A DNA stretch of 64,000 nucleotides from positions 2,356,001 to 2,420,000 of the forward strand of contig CM022375.1 of NCBI GenBank assembly GCA_011800155.1, given 5' to 3'. Below the pieces are notes generated by a model, which made no database searches, was not told the origin of the DNA, and saw only the letters and a program-made list of their open reading frames with translations. This document shows positions 22,697 through 34,540 of the stretch, one piece after another. Position 1 is the first letter of the stretch. Each line of letters starts with the position of its first letter. The DNA comes from Flammulina velutipes. Taxonomy: Eukaryota > Basidiomycota > Agaricomycetes > Agaricales > Physalacriaceae. Made by a program: the position numbers and the translations under genes.

Positions 22697-23849
22697 ATGG
22701 CCCCCAACACACTATCTCTCTTTGGACGCGTGGCACTCGTTACGGGTGGCGGGACTGGCATGTACATGTCCTCTGAATACCTACCAATGTACTAGAGCTT
22801 ACTGACCATCTTGAATCACAGAGGATTGAACATTGCTCGAGGATTTGCAAAAGTGGGCTGTAAGGTTTATATCACAGGTAGGCGGGAGCACGTCTTGAAA
22901 GCCTCCGCCGTCGCCGCTGAAATGGAGGGCTGGGAAGGGGCGCTTGTACCGTGAGTTTTCTGTTTACGACTCGGACAATGAAAAGAAACTCACCATATTA
23001 AAGTCTGTTTATGGATGTAGTATCTCAAACCTCCATCGACATTGCTGTGAAAGTGATCCAATCTTCGGAAGGAAAGCTCGATATTTTGGTTAATAAGTAA
23101 GAAAGAGGCTGTTAATATCTCTGGGGTTCCGCTGACTAGCCGGTTTGTAGCGCAGGTATCATTAACCCATCTGACCCACCGACTATATTCCAAGACAAAG
23201 CTGCCACATATGCTGACGGCGGCGATCCTCTCGTCCATGAATCATCCGATAACTGGTCAGAGGTCTTCAGAGTCAACATCTCCGCCGCTTTCTTTGTCAC
23301 TCGCGCATTTTTGGATCTCCTTACCAAAGGCGCAAGCTCAGGAAATCCGGAAGGAAGAGTGACGTCTGTCGTGATCAACATCTCTAGTATCGCCGTAGGC
23401 CTTCGATGTTGGGCCCCTCATGCTAGTGTTTGTGCTCCCGTTCGTCTTGTCAAGGTCTCACACTTAATATTACATAGATGGCCTACCCCATCTCCAAGTC
23501 CGCACTCGACAAACTCTCCGACATACTCGCAACTGACTTCGCGCACCGCAAGATTCCGGTACGCGTGAACACCATACACCCAGGAATATTCCCATCGGAA
23601 TTAACCCAACTTGGTTTCCTCGAGGGGCTGAAGGATACTGTCACCCCGGGCTATGTGGCACCCGTCCCGTCTGGAAGAGCCGGAAGGTGAGTCTGCGCTT
23701 CTCTGAAGATGATAAGGTTCATAAAACTAAATTGGATTAATCACAGCGAAGATGAGATGCAAAGCACGGCCGTGTATTTGGCCACCAATGAGTACACCAA
23801 TGGTACAGTCATTAGAGTGGACGGTGGATTTACTCTTGTCAATCCTTAA
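22697..23849 (+). CDS. Short-chain dehydrogenase/reductase, copy 2
   Basis: Paralogue of the SDR at 19.4-20.5 kb with the same exon plan. MAPNTLSLFGRVALVTGG leads to TGGGTGIG (split by an intron), GCKVYITGRREHVLKAS, DILVNN-AG, NISAAFFVTRAFLDLL, INISS, the catalytic YPISK and a C-terminal VIRVDGGFTLVNP. All catalytic residues are present. Stop 23847-23849, only 79 bases from the 3' end of the convergent dsRBD-fusion gene. Confidence 0.9.
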
Positions 23850-23927
23850 ATATTCAATGCCCGGTTCTACGACAGGCATTAACATAAGCCAAGGCGGCAC
23901 AAAATATAACAATGGAATCACCAAATG

Positions 23928-25958
23928 CTAGATGTTCGCCCGCGTCAATGTGGCCAGCGCAGTCCCAGCCGCGATGCCTTTCGCGACGGACTTGTTTGAG
24001 GCTGTTCCCGAGCCGTAATGATCGCCATCGACTGTAGAAGCGTTTAGTCACGGTGCGAGAAAAAGTGGTGTTACTGACTGTAGCAGTCAACTCTCCATGT
24101 AGGGTCATTCTGAGGGCCGGAAGACGTTTCAACCCACTTGAGAGAGTTTAGTCTTCCCATAGATTGAAGATCTGACATGAATTAGTTTTAAGCAGACATG
24201 CCAACTGGATCGAAAACCTACAGTTGTTCAATGGCGTAACCATAGCAGCTATGCTAGAATAAGACGTGAAAGCAGAAGTCTCCTGGAAAGGATACTTACC
24301 TCCTGAGCGAGAATGACGGGAAGATCTTCCCGTCCCGATCCTTCTTGGTAGTGACGGAGGAGCATCTGTAAACAGATTAATATGGTAGTCGCCGATACAC
24401 GCAATGACTACTACCACTTACCTGTTTGTATATTTTTGGGAATATTGACTGTCGCATGGCCATCATCTAGACAAATGCTGCATGAATATCACTATCAAAC
24501 CAAGAATGAATCCTACTTACCATCTTTCCTGATGCTGGATTCGGGCCACACAAAATAGTCGTCCCTGAGGCCTGACTGTCGAGCATTCGGGATCCAGGCT
24601 TCGTCATGGACGATGGCCACCTCAACGTCCTCGTGCTGCAAACCCCTTTAGTTGGCACGAAGAAACAATGTAACGTGGAAGCTCACCTCTTCAAGAATGG
24701 TGTCACACATGACGGAGGATAAATTGCGAGACTGGGATCCTGGTATTAGATGATTGCTATCGCCACGCCACTGAACGACCACACACCTGCTCAAAGACGC
24801 TGGGAAAATTCGAGATAAGGACGTCGGAATCTGACTCCTTAGCAAGGGCAGTAGCGTCGTCGAAAGCACTTTCAGTGATTGCCCATTCTTCACGTTCGAC
24901 TTCAACTGCAGCAGGCGATGCTGATTGATAGGTTCTGCCATTATGGTCCATTCGTGGAGGCACAAGCCTTTCGCGCATGGGCCGGTGGGCAGGTCGAGAC
25001 CCAGGTAGTAGGGAGAAACGAGTCGAGGATGAACTGCGAAACGTTGGAATCGATGTCGCGGACGACACCCCCACGGTTCCTTTGATCACACGGCTGATTG
25101 CACTCTGTCGGACAGCGATTGTGAACCCTCGAGTGAATACACATTGTGTCTCCTCCAGGGATAACGAGCCGGTAGACGGTGGATGTAAACGGCTTTCTAC
25201 TCCGAAATCATGGCTCCAGGAGGAATGGAAGGAAACAGCAGCGCCGGCGAAACCACTCGCTAAGAATTTGAGCGAAACAGCCCGCGTTTGGGAGGGTTGA
25301 GAAACGGCTGCCGCGCCCCAGGAGCGAGCTTTGTCGCATCCAGTGACCAGGTATAGATGAGTTCTACCTCGACCCAAGCTTTCAGCGTATTCACACCACG
25401 ATTTGGCGTTCAGCTTAGCGTAGTCCTCGTAAGCTGCACGATTCTTAGCGTCGTAACCTGTCGCGCCATGCGGGAGGACAAGTACGGCAGCCTGGTCCTT
25501 CTCAGTGCTAAACTCGACCCCAAAGCCGCCTCCAGCGATGAACCTGCGGGATATCTAGTAAAACACCACGCATGATGGACAAGACAAGAATATGCTTACC
25601 CCAGTTCTGCTTCAGCATCCAAGGCGATAGATTTCCGAGACACATTGCAGCTGACAACAGATCCTCGCTCCTTGTGGATGAAAGGCTGAACGGATGTGTC
25701 CCGTTTATCGAGCAGCCATGGTTCATATCCCGGAGGCACCTGGCCATCGTTGGCGCTACTGTCGGCAGCTTCATGAATGTTAAACAAGAAATCGAATCCG
25801 CCTCTTTCGGTGAGAATTCCAACATCGCCGACGGTAATTCCTCGCTGCTGATAGGCGCGAGGCAAACTCAAGTCGGGGCCGGGAATCCAGAGAGGGTAGC
25901 CGTGTCCGCTTTGCGATAAAAGATTGCGGTAAACAACATGAGCGACGTTGGATTTCAT
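23928..25958 (-). CDS. Orphan HDxDW-family protein (member H) fused to a C-terminal dsRNA-binding domain
   Basis: Starts MKSNVAHVVYRNLLSQSGHG and shows the family blocks: GYPLWIPGPDLSLPRAYQQR, GDVGILTERGGFDFLFNIHE, GCDKARSWGAAAVSQPSQTR, FAGAAVSFHSSWSHDFG and FTRGFTIAVRQ. A variable Ser/Pro-rich linker and HEDVEVAIVHDEAW (the HDxDW segment) follow. Four more introns, all in phase, lead to AAMVTPLNNYLQSMGRLNSL, SGPQNDPTWRVDCYIDGDHY and SVAKGIAAGTALATLTRANI, an evident dsRBD close to the 3.3 kb gene. The basic GxGTxSxKxxAK signature is only partly kept (SGTASNKSVAKG). Other members in this window lack this domain. Function unknown; an RNA-binding role is inferred from the dsRBD only. Confidence 0.75.
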
Positions 25959-26380
25959 GGTGGCGAGGGGGTAAGATGAATGTCCAGATGCTGTACGCTG
26001 TAAGCGCTGGCCTTGTACATTTCGTTATTGTTCCCGCGTCGTTGACGGGGAAGCCGTAATTCAGGCGCCTGAAATAGCCTATTCGGTGGCGATGATTTAG
26101 AAGCAAAAGAGTTACGAGGGAACTTCGACATCGTGAAGGAGAGTGCATCTTGGGTGGAATTGTTAGTGAAAGATGAGGGGAAAGAGCGAACGGCTCATGA
26201 GCGGCAAACAAATATCGACTCACAGCCACTATGTGGCGCAGTACGAAATATTCTAGCTGAAACATTTGAAATGCATTGATTAGCAATTCGAGCTGATAAT
26301 TCACTAAATTTAAGCGAAGCCGGTGAGAAATCACTTGTATTTCACTCTACTTGCTATCATCATGAGTACTACTGTACAGT
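25959..26380. other. Spacer between member H and the 26.4 kb kinase
   Basis: Upstream region of member H. No gene recognised. Confidence 0.5.
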
Positions 26381-27786
26381 CTACAGCGAACCAGAACAAT
26401 CAAGAGCATTCAAAACGTGTGTAATAGTGGGTCGTTTGTCGGGCTCCGTCGCTACGCACTGATTGACCAACTCCTGATACCAGACGGGCGCAAAGTCATC
26501 TCCCATGGTCCAGGAGAGGCGGGGAGCCACAAATTCAACGGCCCGTTGAAAACGTGGGGTTTCTTCCGCCAATGCCCATAGCACCAACCCTAATGCGAAG
26601 ACATCCCGCGTTGGTGTCAGACGCCCGAACGGATTGTGAAAGAAATCTTCCAATTCTGGCGCTGCGTATGGGTCAGATATGCCCATTATGGGTGCACAGT
26701 CAATAAGACGACACCGCCCATCTGGGGAGAGGACGATATTGTCTAGTTTGACATCGCCCCAGAAATTGTTTTGCTTGTGTAGATAGTCGATCCCGCTGGC
26801 TATGTCGACAGCCCATGCATGTTTGATTTCCCAGTCTAGATTCGCCACAGGTGGCGGAATGCTCAGGCTGTCCGGCGAATAGCTACAAGAAGCACTAAAG
26901 GCCTCGAGGGCAGGTACAGTGCGCAGGCTAATCTTGGAGAGGACGTTTGCTAATGATCCTGCGGGCTGGTAGGGGAGGAGATAACCGCGGAAGTGTTCAT
27001 TCGCGTCGGTGATAAGAGCAGATGGACGTAGTATGAACGTTGAATCCAGACGCGTTAAGAATAGTGCCTCTTGGAGAAGAGTGTCGGACTGATGATCAAA
27101 ATGTGTGGTCAGAGTAGCGATATCCATGTCGTGTTTGAAAACATAAAGAGGGGAGTCTGGAATGTCCTTACGAACGACGATGTTTTCGATGTCGTGCTCA
27201 GGCAAACGACACAGATCTGAGATAGGAATGCCCTGGTGAGTGAAGCCAGGAGGGAAGGGGGTACCCAGGCAACGCAAGGTCGGGCTCGTATCGGGGGCGA
27301 CACTGACGGAGCCATCCGTCTGGGTAGCCATCACGACTTTGGTTATAAAACTGTCTAACGAAAGTTGAGGTAAAATCTAAGCCCAATGTGAATAAAATGC
27401 GGAGTTGTGCGATACATGGAGCATACCTCTGTCTTGAATATGTACATGCTCATGGAGGAGTCCACTTCAATATTGATGAGCTCGTTTTCCTCGCAATCGG
27501 GTATCATAGGATTGGGGTAGTAGGTGACGAGAACACGGAATCCAGAATCGTAGATCGTCGGATCTGCATTCACGAGGAACAGAGTCGAGCCTTTGCATCC
27601 AGGATCAGTGCTGGATGCATGTGGCCAAACATTTGAGTTCATATACATGTGAGGCGTGGATTGAGGCGCAACACTGGGATTGCCTAAAGCTGTAATGTAG
27701 TGGTCAGCGTATACATGTAAGGAGTCCAGGATCGCCCCACCGATTGAACGCGACTTAAATTCTGCTGATAGCGCTGGGAAGGACAT
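26381..27786 (-). CDS. Kinase-like protein with an N-terminal orphan domain
   Basis: Two exons join in phase across an intron (about 27379-27427). The N-terminal domain runs from MSFPALSAEFKSRSIGGAIL to MSMYIFKTE and resembles no named family. A kinase fold follows: PLYVFKHDMD, YLHKQNNFWGDVKLDNIVLS, RCRLIDCAPIMG, YAAPELEDFFHNPFGRL, DVFALGLVLWALAEETPRF and EPDKRPTITHVLNAL. The catalytic loop keeps Asp, Lys and Asn but has WGD for HRD, and the DFG motif is IDC, so activity is doubtful without the family context. This WGD form recurs in agaricomycete orphan kinases. Start at 27786 is the first in-frame ATG. Confidence 0.75.
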
Positions 27787-28188
27787 CTCCGAGTACTCAC
27801 TGTGGTCAATGGTCAAGATCAAGCTGAAGAATGCATACAAAGTCCGATCAGAATCCTATCACGTGAGACACTTCTGGCCATCGACAACGACAGTCACTGG
27901 TGACTCAGACTGCCCATTCTGAGTGGACGCAATTCTATCTTCTTGGTGTTTTCCTCAAATAGCCCTATCTGCTGAAATTTCTTATCCGATTGGTGATCTT
28001 TAGGCCGTCGGCGCTTGAGCCACTGTTCTGGTCATAATTGCTGTTAAAACAATGCGAAATATCGCGTTGCTCCGGATTCTCCTTCCTTCTTGGTGTGCAT
28101 GTGCACCCACGACCTCACAGAATACCCTTTACGAAATTTATCGCATCTACTGGCTTTTCTAAACCCTCCCTCCCTTATGTGATGCATC
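27787..28188. other. Spacer upstream of the 26.4 kb kinase
   Basis: No gene or RNA recognised. Confidence 0.45.
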
Positions 28189-29070
28189 ATGTTGTTCTCC
28201 TGTGTCGTAGGTAAGAGATAAATGAGCTAACAGATTTACGATCTATCTAGCAATGATCTGCGCTGTCATGCTTTACCCTGGAATATGTTGTCTATACAAA
28301 TGGTGCCATCACTTACCTCCAGTCCACCCAGCTCTGTGGTACTCGCGCTCCCAAATAGAACATTGTCAAGTCATTCCGAGTATACTTTCGCACGCTGGTT
28401 CGTCACTTCCTTCTGTGTTTTTTCACACTTTCCATGTTTCCCTATTAGATGAGTTTGGACAAACAAGCGCTGTGAGTCCAGCAAGTGCCACGTACGGTTC
28501 CATCATAAATAGCAGTACGCGCATCCCATCTCTCCCTCAACTCTCCAGAGACCCTACCAGGTGCGTTGACACGGTTCCCCTTCAGACTGCGCCAGGTTTC
28601 TAACTCTATTACTCGAACCAGATATCGCAAAAGCACGACACGATCTCCCTGAACTCTACAGTGCACGGTCAGTGTTTACAGAACAATGCGCAAGCTATCG
28701 TTTAATTCCCTGCCTATAGATGTGTAAAACCTACCGAAGATTTTTCCGATGCGGCAAATACAGGCAGCAAATCCACTACTGCAAAAACGCCGTCTGGAAC
28801 ATGCGTACGGAGCGTTTGAACCATTGCGGCGCAGTTTCAGTCGTTAGCACGGTTGTGACTCGGAACGTGTGGTGTGACTTTGGCAACTGCAGCTATGTCG
28901 CAAGCGGCCCCGATGGCAGAGCTACGCATTAGTGAATGGGCCTACCCAACTCATTCACCAACACCAACAAGTGAGTTCTTCGTGTCAACTGCTCATTTGG
29001 ATATTGATGAGGTTCATGACAGAGAATCCCCCATGAATTTGTTCTTCGTGCATTTTTACGAGACCCTATG
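28189..29070 (+). other. Possible short multi-exon gene, not resolved
   Basis: Several short open pieces separated by good GTGAG/GTCAG..AG signals (for example about 28466-28507, 28560-28621, 28667-28719, 28971-29022). Candidate pieces include STRIPSLPQLSRDPT, AKARHDLPELYSAR and ATAAMSQAAPMAELRISEWA. A 70-residue cysteine-containing frame (MCKTYRRFFRCGKYRQQ, 28720-28932) is an alternative. I could not find one phase-consistent chain, so neither product nor structure can be stated. Confidence 0.25.
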
Positions 29071-29612
29071 ATTTTCCTTCTGTATCAAATCTTTTCTTTC
29101 GTAGCCCTTTAACGTTGTAACCTGTATCCGATTCCTGTAGCCTCTTGAAAATCCACTTGAATTTCTGTATATATTGGAAATCCCGGCACTCATCTGGTTC
29201 GCCCCAGATTCGTCCTTTCAGTTGTATGAAGGATGGAGAACAAACAAGAAGGCTTCTCCATCATCATTGTACGTCGGCCCTCAACGTAGACTATAACAAG
29301 ATTTTTATCCTACGAATGTGAACAGCAACGGAAACCGCCACAAATACGGTTCAAGTAAGAAGGCAATAAGTCACCTAGGGCAAACGCACCCGTCGATGTG
29401 CTCTTTGGAATGGAATACATGTTGAACTGGTGACAATTACTCGAAAGGAGTCCCATATTACTTCACACGTTGAATCCGACAATCAGGTCAATGACAATGG
29501 ATAGATACGTCGTAGTTGTCGGAAGCACGAGGGAGGCTAATAGCACGATTACTGTTCAACCATAAGATGATTCATCCTCTTGGGAATGTGGCGCCCTCGA
29601 CCGGATCCCTCC
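29071..29612. other. Stretch without a recognised gene
   Basis: Between the unresolved 28 kb region and member A. Only short frames are seen. Confidence 0.45.
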
Positions 29613-32361
29613 TCAGTCAACCTGGCGTTCAATTTTTAGGTGATAAGGACCGACCTGATATGCTGTCGACCAGTCTCCAACACTGTGGCGTTGGCCTGTA
29701 GAGAACGCGGGTGGTGTTGCCTTCACCTTGTCTTCCTCGAATTTCTGGTCCTCCCAAGATGCTTGTAGGCATGCCTGCTCCTGACGAAAGTTCAAATACT
29801 GGACGATATCTTCGAGGCTACAGGGCCGGGGACAGTTAGGCTTGCGTGTGAACAGGTTAACGACTTGGTCAGATGGAGCATGATAAACACGAACTATAGA
29901 CAGGAGCGGCACGCATGCCTTGATAGCACTTTGGATGGTGTCCTTTTCCCCCCTCAATGCTGACTTCATCGATCCAGGAATCTCATCCTGGGCGTACTTT
30001 AGCGGCTCGGAACGAGTGGGCTCATGGAGGAATAACGCCTCCCGCTTGGAGTCAAAGGGCTCCAGTGTGGGCTACAATAATCATGGAGTCAATAATGTAC
30101 GTTGATGATGACTGTTCCAAGCTCACTGCGACGATGTCGTCGTTGGCTCCGCATAAAACATGACAGTAGAAGTTGATCCACTCCTGACAGAGGCGTTCAG
30201 CAAAGGCTATATATGTGTGCTCCCGTTCTGGGTCCAGGAAGCCATCGTAAAAAGTTCCTTCATCATCACAATAATTTGAGAACATGGTGAATAATTTCTT
30301 CTTCCAGACTGGATGAGAGCACGACAATATGTCCTTTGTGAATAGTTTCCCGTTATCGACAGTGCCGTCGGGAAACAAGGTAATGCCTTCTCCGTATGCG
30401 GGAGGCAAAAGAAGGAAGTCCTGGTACGACATTGACAGCTGTTAGAAACACTTAACAGATGGGAACAAGCTCACCGCCGGGATGTTACCATTCCTCACAG
30501 TGTCAAAGCCTAAAGTAACGTCCGTCACCTCTCGTTCAAGATTGAACACGAAAGCAAGATCATCGTGTTTGAGTCGTGCATCGTCCCTATTGACCAAAAT
30601 CCCGTTACCGACTGGGACATGAATCAGTCGACGACTAACAGCCTCCGATCAACTTGTAACATACCAGTGTCCACGTCAATGACGAACTTCTTCATGACCA
30701 TTGCGGCAAGGTCGGGTCCCGGAGGTACTATGGCCCCCTGGCAAATGAATGAGATTAATAAGTAGATAGTGCAAAAGGAACTTGGACAAACAGTTTCAAG
30801 CACAGATAGATAATCGTTGTCATGGGCGATCGCAATTTTTATCCAGGGAGCCTGCAAGATTCAAGAATGAGAAAACGCGCGAAGGGGTTCTTGACTACTG
30901 ACGGATTCCTCCACCGCGTCCAAAACTTCGTTAAGAGCATGATACGACTGTCAAGACAGGTTAGAACTTAGAATCAGTGTATGAAACTCGGAAATGTGTT
31001 ATACCCTCTGATCGTGTTTCATCACCCTAAGTACCATCTCTTCTTCCAGTTTTGCGGCTTTCGTCCTCGATTTGATATCTTCGAAAAGGGCAGTATAGTG
31101 TTTGAATTGAGCCTGATGACATTGAGTATGATTAGACGGTCTGAAAGCAAGAGATCGTACTCTGGGTGAAGGTTCACAACATTCTTCCTCATTAGCGCCA
31201 CCATTAGCACGTCTTCCGAGACTACTACTACTAGCAGCAGCGCTGGACGAGCCCCCACCACCCATGTACGAGTTGCCACCATTACGAGGACTTGAAGGAC
31301 CAGTGCCCGGAGATGCACTACCAGACGATCCTCTGCCATCTTCGTCCTTCCTTGGCGGGTGATCTGAGCTGGGAGGCGCCGAGGGATCGTATGCGAAGAC
31401 CGGTTTTTTGCCCTCTTTATGCGTTTTACCGGCATCGATAGCTTTCAACTCTTTCACCTTGGTCCAGTGCCCAAACTTTATGTACTTGCGGCGGCGGCGA
31501 ACGCGGAATCCAGAAACGCTCGTACATTGGTTTGGCCTATCGCCGTGAGTCGCGCCTGAAAACACTTGAAAAGCATTGCCCTCGTTCTGTTCCGAAGTAG
31601 CGCTGAGGTTAAGTCCAGCGGGGATCATACCAGCAGGCAAGAGCTTGAGGCTAGCTGAATACCCAGACGAAGCCTTGAATGCAGTGGCAGTCTGCCACGA
31701 GTAGGTTTTGTAGCATCCCGTGAGGAAGTAGAGGTCCCCGTTTTTGAGGCCAACTCCTTTCTGACGATCAAGGAATTCGTACCAGGAAATAGCATTGCAT
31801 TTGATGTAGTCGATAACAGCGTCCAGTTGAGGAACAGTGAAGTTCCGATTGTCGTGGCCGGGCATGTAGAGTACAGCGCCATCTTGCGCATTACTATGAT
31901 AAGACGCATCGGCGCCAAACGAGCACGTCCCTTGCGAGCCTCTAAATGAAGTGGTTAATACGGGAAGATGAAGGGAATGTGAGAGGAGCGCTAGCCACTT
32001 GCATTGAAATCTCAGCACCACCGGCGAGGGAGCGTGCGGTCATGTGGCTTGTTACGAAGGTGAGATCCTTCGTAAGGCATTGCTCATCTACAGCTTTTGC
32101 CCGTGAACCATTGTAGGGCTCGTGGTCGGCAGGAGTGAGGCATTCCCCATCGTTGGTGCGATTTCGAGAATGATTCGCAGCGCAACGAGAGCTAAAAGCG
32201 AACTGAAGATTGCCGTCCAAGATGTAGGAAAGGTCAAAGACTCCAGCCCCGTTCTTCCAATATGCATCGTTGTTGGCGTTAGAGGGTCCTGCACGAGTAA
32301 AGCAATGCCCATTGACAAGAGTTGCCATAAGTCGGGCGAAATGTTGGTCAAAATTGGTCAT
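29613..32361 (-). CDS. Orphan HDxDW-family protein (member A), long form
   Basis: Start MTNFDQHFARLMATLVNGHC at 32361. It is more diverged than members C, D, E and H but keeps their plan: GAGVFDLSYILDGNLQFAFS, DGAVLYMPGHDNRNF, LTGCYKTYSWQTATAFKASS, a Ser/Gly-rich linker (31.2-31.4 kb) and IKIAIAHDNDYLSVLET. The chain stays in phase through GNGILVNRDDARLKHDD and then an extension absent from B to F: LLPPAYGEGITLFPDGTVD, DPEREHTYIAFAERLCQEW, and SDQVVNLFTRKPNCPRPCSL, to a stop at 29613. Weak points: the first intron (near 31.95-32.03 kb) needs an unusual junction to keep frame, and a 36-base intron near 30.44 kb joins the extension, which could instead be a separate gene starting at the ATG at 30432. 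Confidence 0.5.
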
Positions 32362-32738
32362 GTATGCGAAGGCGGTTAGGTACGAAGACTGGGAGAAGGA
32401 GACAACAAAGAAACCTCAGCTGTGGGCAAGCTTCATAGGATATATCATTGTGAACGATAGCCTTCGCCGGTGTTCCCAGAATGCGTTGCCAGTATGTTCA
32501 CAGGTGGTGCGTTTTCAATGTGCTCTCATCGTGTTACTCTTGAATTATGTCTCGCATTAGCATGGCCAGGCCGGAAATGAAGGAAGAGTGGAGTGTTGGT
32601 GGTGTGAAGGAAGAGTTGAGGAAGAGTCGAAAATGCCATGCAGATGCCATGTGTTTATTGTGTCCGCGTTTGATGTCATCTTTGCTCAGCCGCGTTCATT
32701 ATAGGTTCGTTGCATGTCAATCCCAGCTCTTGTCCCAC
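32362..32738. promoter_or_regulatory. Divergent promoter region of members A and B
   Basis: Shared upstream region of A (minus) and B (plus). The matching interval in the other arm (60260-60545) lies between F and relic G. Confidence 0.45.
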
Positions 32739-34238
32739 ATGTCACTCTCTGCTTTACTCCAGAAAGAATACTGCCGTCTTTTCTATCCCACGGCTAAGGG
32801 ATGGACACCTATCCTGCCTGAACCTCGCGAAGGCTTCGAAGCAGGCATCTTCAAAGAGAATGGCCTCGAAATCGGTGATCTTGTAATTCGTGGCGGTAAC
32901 GGAGAGCTGTGGTTTGCTGCGTTTAATGTCACGCAACTACCCGGTAGTCCAAGAAACCAAGGACGCGTCCCAGCAGGATTCAAACCCTTGGATCTCGTAC
33001 CCAACATCGACTTCACGTGCGACAAGACACGGTTTACCAGTCCTTCTCTATGGAGTGCCACGAATGATATCAAGAAGCCATTCCAAGTCTCAATGGCTGT
33101 CAAATGCAGGTATCTTGTCATAATGTTTACTTCGTTGTGGGACTGACCACTCGAACCTTAGTCCGGATGATTGTCCTCGACTTGAGTTCTCTACGACCGC
33201 CTCAGAAGGAGCGTTCTGCGCGCTTCCCTGTGGTGCAACATCATATGAGTGTACAGAAATGGGGCTGGAAAAATTGCGACGGCTCGCAGTAGCCAACGCC
33301 TCCATTTGGTATGAACACATTATCTCCAACCTCGGGTTGGAGATGGACAATGGCGCACTCTGTTTAGTCACTGGATGCGAGAAGGCCGCTTACTGGGCCC
33401 TTGGCGCGTACATATCGTCACGTCCTGGCTCTCAATTCGTTCGTCGCATGGCCTTCCATCCTCCGAATTCCGACCTCTTTGACACTCCCGATATAATCGA
33501 GCAGCCTGGTCAAGACGGCCCGTTGGAGTTCCTCATGACCCGAGAACTGCCATTTCACAAAGGGAATGTGTCGGAGGCGAAACAGCGCCATTGTATTGCA
33601 TTGCGAGGCTTTCATATGTCTATCCATTCTCGCCTCTTCAATACATTTCGAACGCCACGCACCACGTTGCAGCGTTTCTGGCGCGCCATACCTCCAGCAT
33701 TAAGACCAGATTGGGGCTCTTGGCCAGTTGTCACTGACTTCAAACCGGTATGCGCATCTCCATCGTGATTCGCCTTTTGACAGTGTTCATAGCTGTATCA
33801 TCCATGTACTGACGTTTACAATGTTATGAAGAAATCAGTAAGTTTGCTGTCTGAGCTCAAGCATTGTCTCATCTTCTATAGAGTCCGTCTCTAGACGTCG
33901 TAGTAGTGCATGATCGGGATATCGTGTCGGTCCTCAAGAAGGTACACATTTCTCGCTGAACTTGTATGTCATGCTTATCGGAACATGCAGGATGAGATGA
34001 CACTTCCGGACAAGGCTGAACTGGCGAGACGTCTCACAGAGCAATTCTATATTGCGACCAACTCAAGTTAGGCGAATACTAAATTGCTCTGATTACGCCA
34101 GCTGATGACATGCCAGAGAATCGCGGTTTCTTACTGCCAAAGGCCGAGGTAGCCCTGACGAAGGACAAACTGCTGCACTGGCGCAACATAAAGAATCTAC
34201 TGGGGAAACGTTTTCGCTCTGTTAGACATAATTTATAA
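32739..34238 (+). CDS. Orphan HDxDW-family protein (member B)
   Basis: MSLSALLQKEYCRLFYPTAK starts the protein; then GLEIGDLVIRGGNGELWFAA, an intron after AVKC, GAFCALPCGATSYECTE, LVTGCEKAAYWALGAYISS and FHMSIHSRLFNTFRTPR. After further introns the HDxD segment reads LDVVVVHDRDIVSVLKK, followed by DEMTLPDKAELARRL. A final intron of 50 bases (from 34067) restores a tail GFLLPKAEVALTKDKLLH ending SVRHNL at the TAA 34236-34238; without that splice the frame stops at 34071. The same splice works in the inverted copy F, which supports it. No signal peptide or membrane helix. Function unknown. Confidence 0.7.
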
Positions 34239-34540
34239 TTCTCGATTCACAATCGTCTCTTTTTGAGTCTGCCACGATACTGGAATTGCCGACATTAGTC
34301 CACTAGATGGACAGGGAACTTCTGACAGGTTTTCCGGCCAATTTATGTGTCGCCTGACAGCGAAAAGGTGGACGTATATTTAGAATTACTTGAACCGCAA
34401 AGCCGTGGTCGCGTCGCGTTGCAAGTCTAGATCACGTGCTACTTTCAGGGTCCTGTCCTCCTCTTCCTCTTGCCATCATCATCGGTACTCTAACTTCGGC
34501 TCTGCTACTTGTAGCGACTGGAAAACTCACTGGGAAGGAC

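Noticed and set aside
29230..29400. Short gene beginning MENKQEGFSIII considered as a pheromone precursor because STE24 is in the window
   Set aside because: Neither the unspliced nor the spliced reading ends in a CAAX motif, and the length and charge pattern do not fit.
31150..31480. CRISPR-like or tandem-repeat array in the Ser/Gly-rich region of member A
   Set aside because: The repeats are codon-level low complexity inside a coding exon, with no spaced direct repeats; CRISPR arrays are not expected in a fungal genome.
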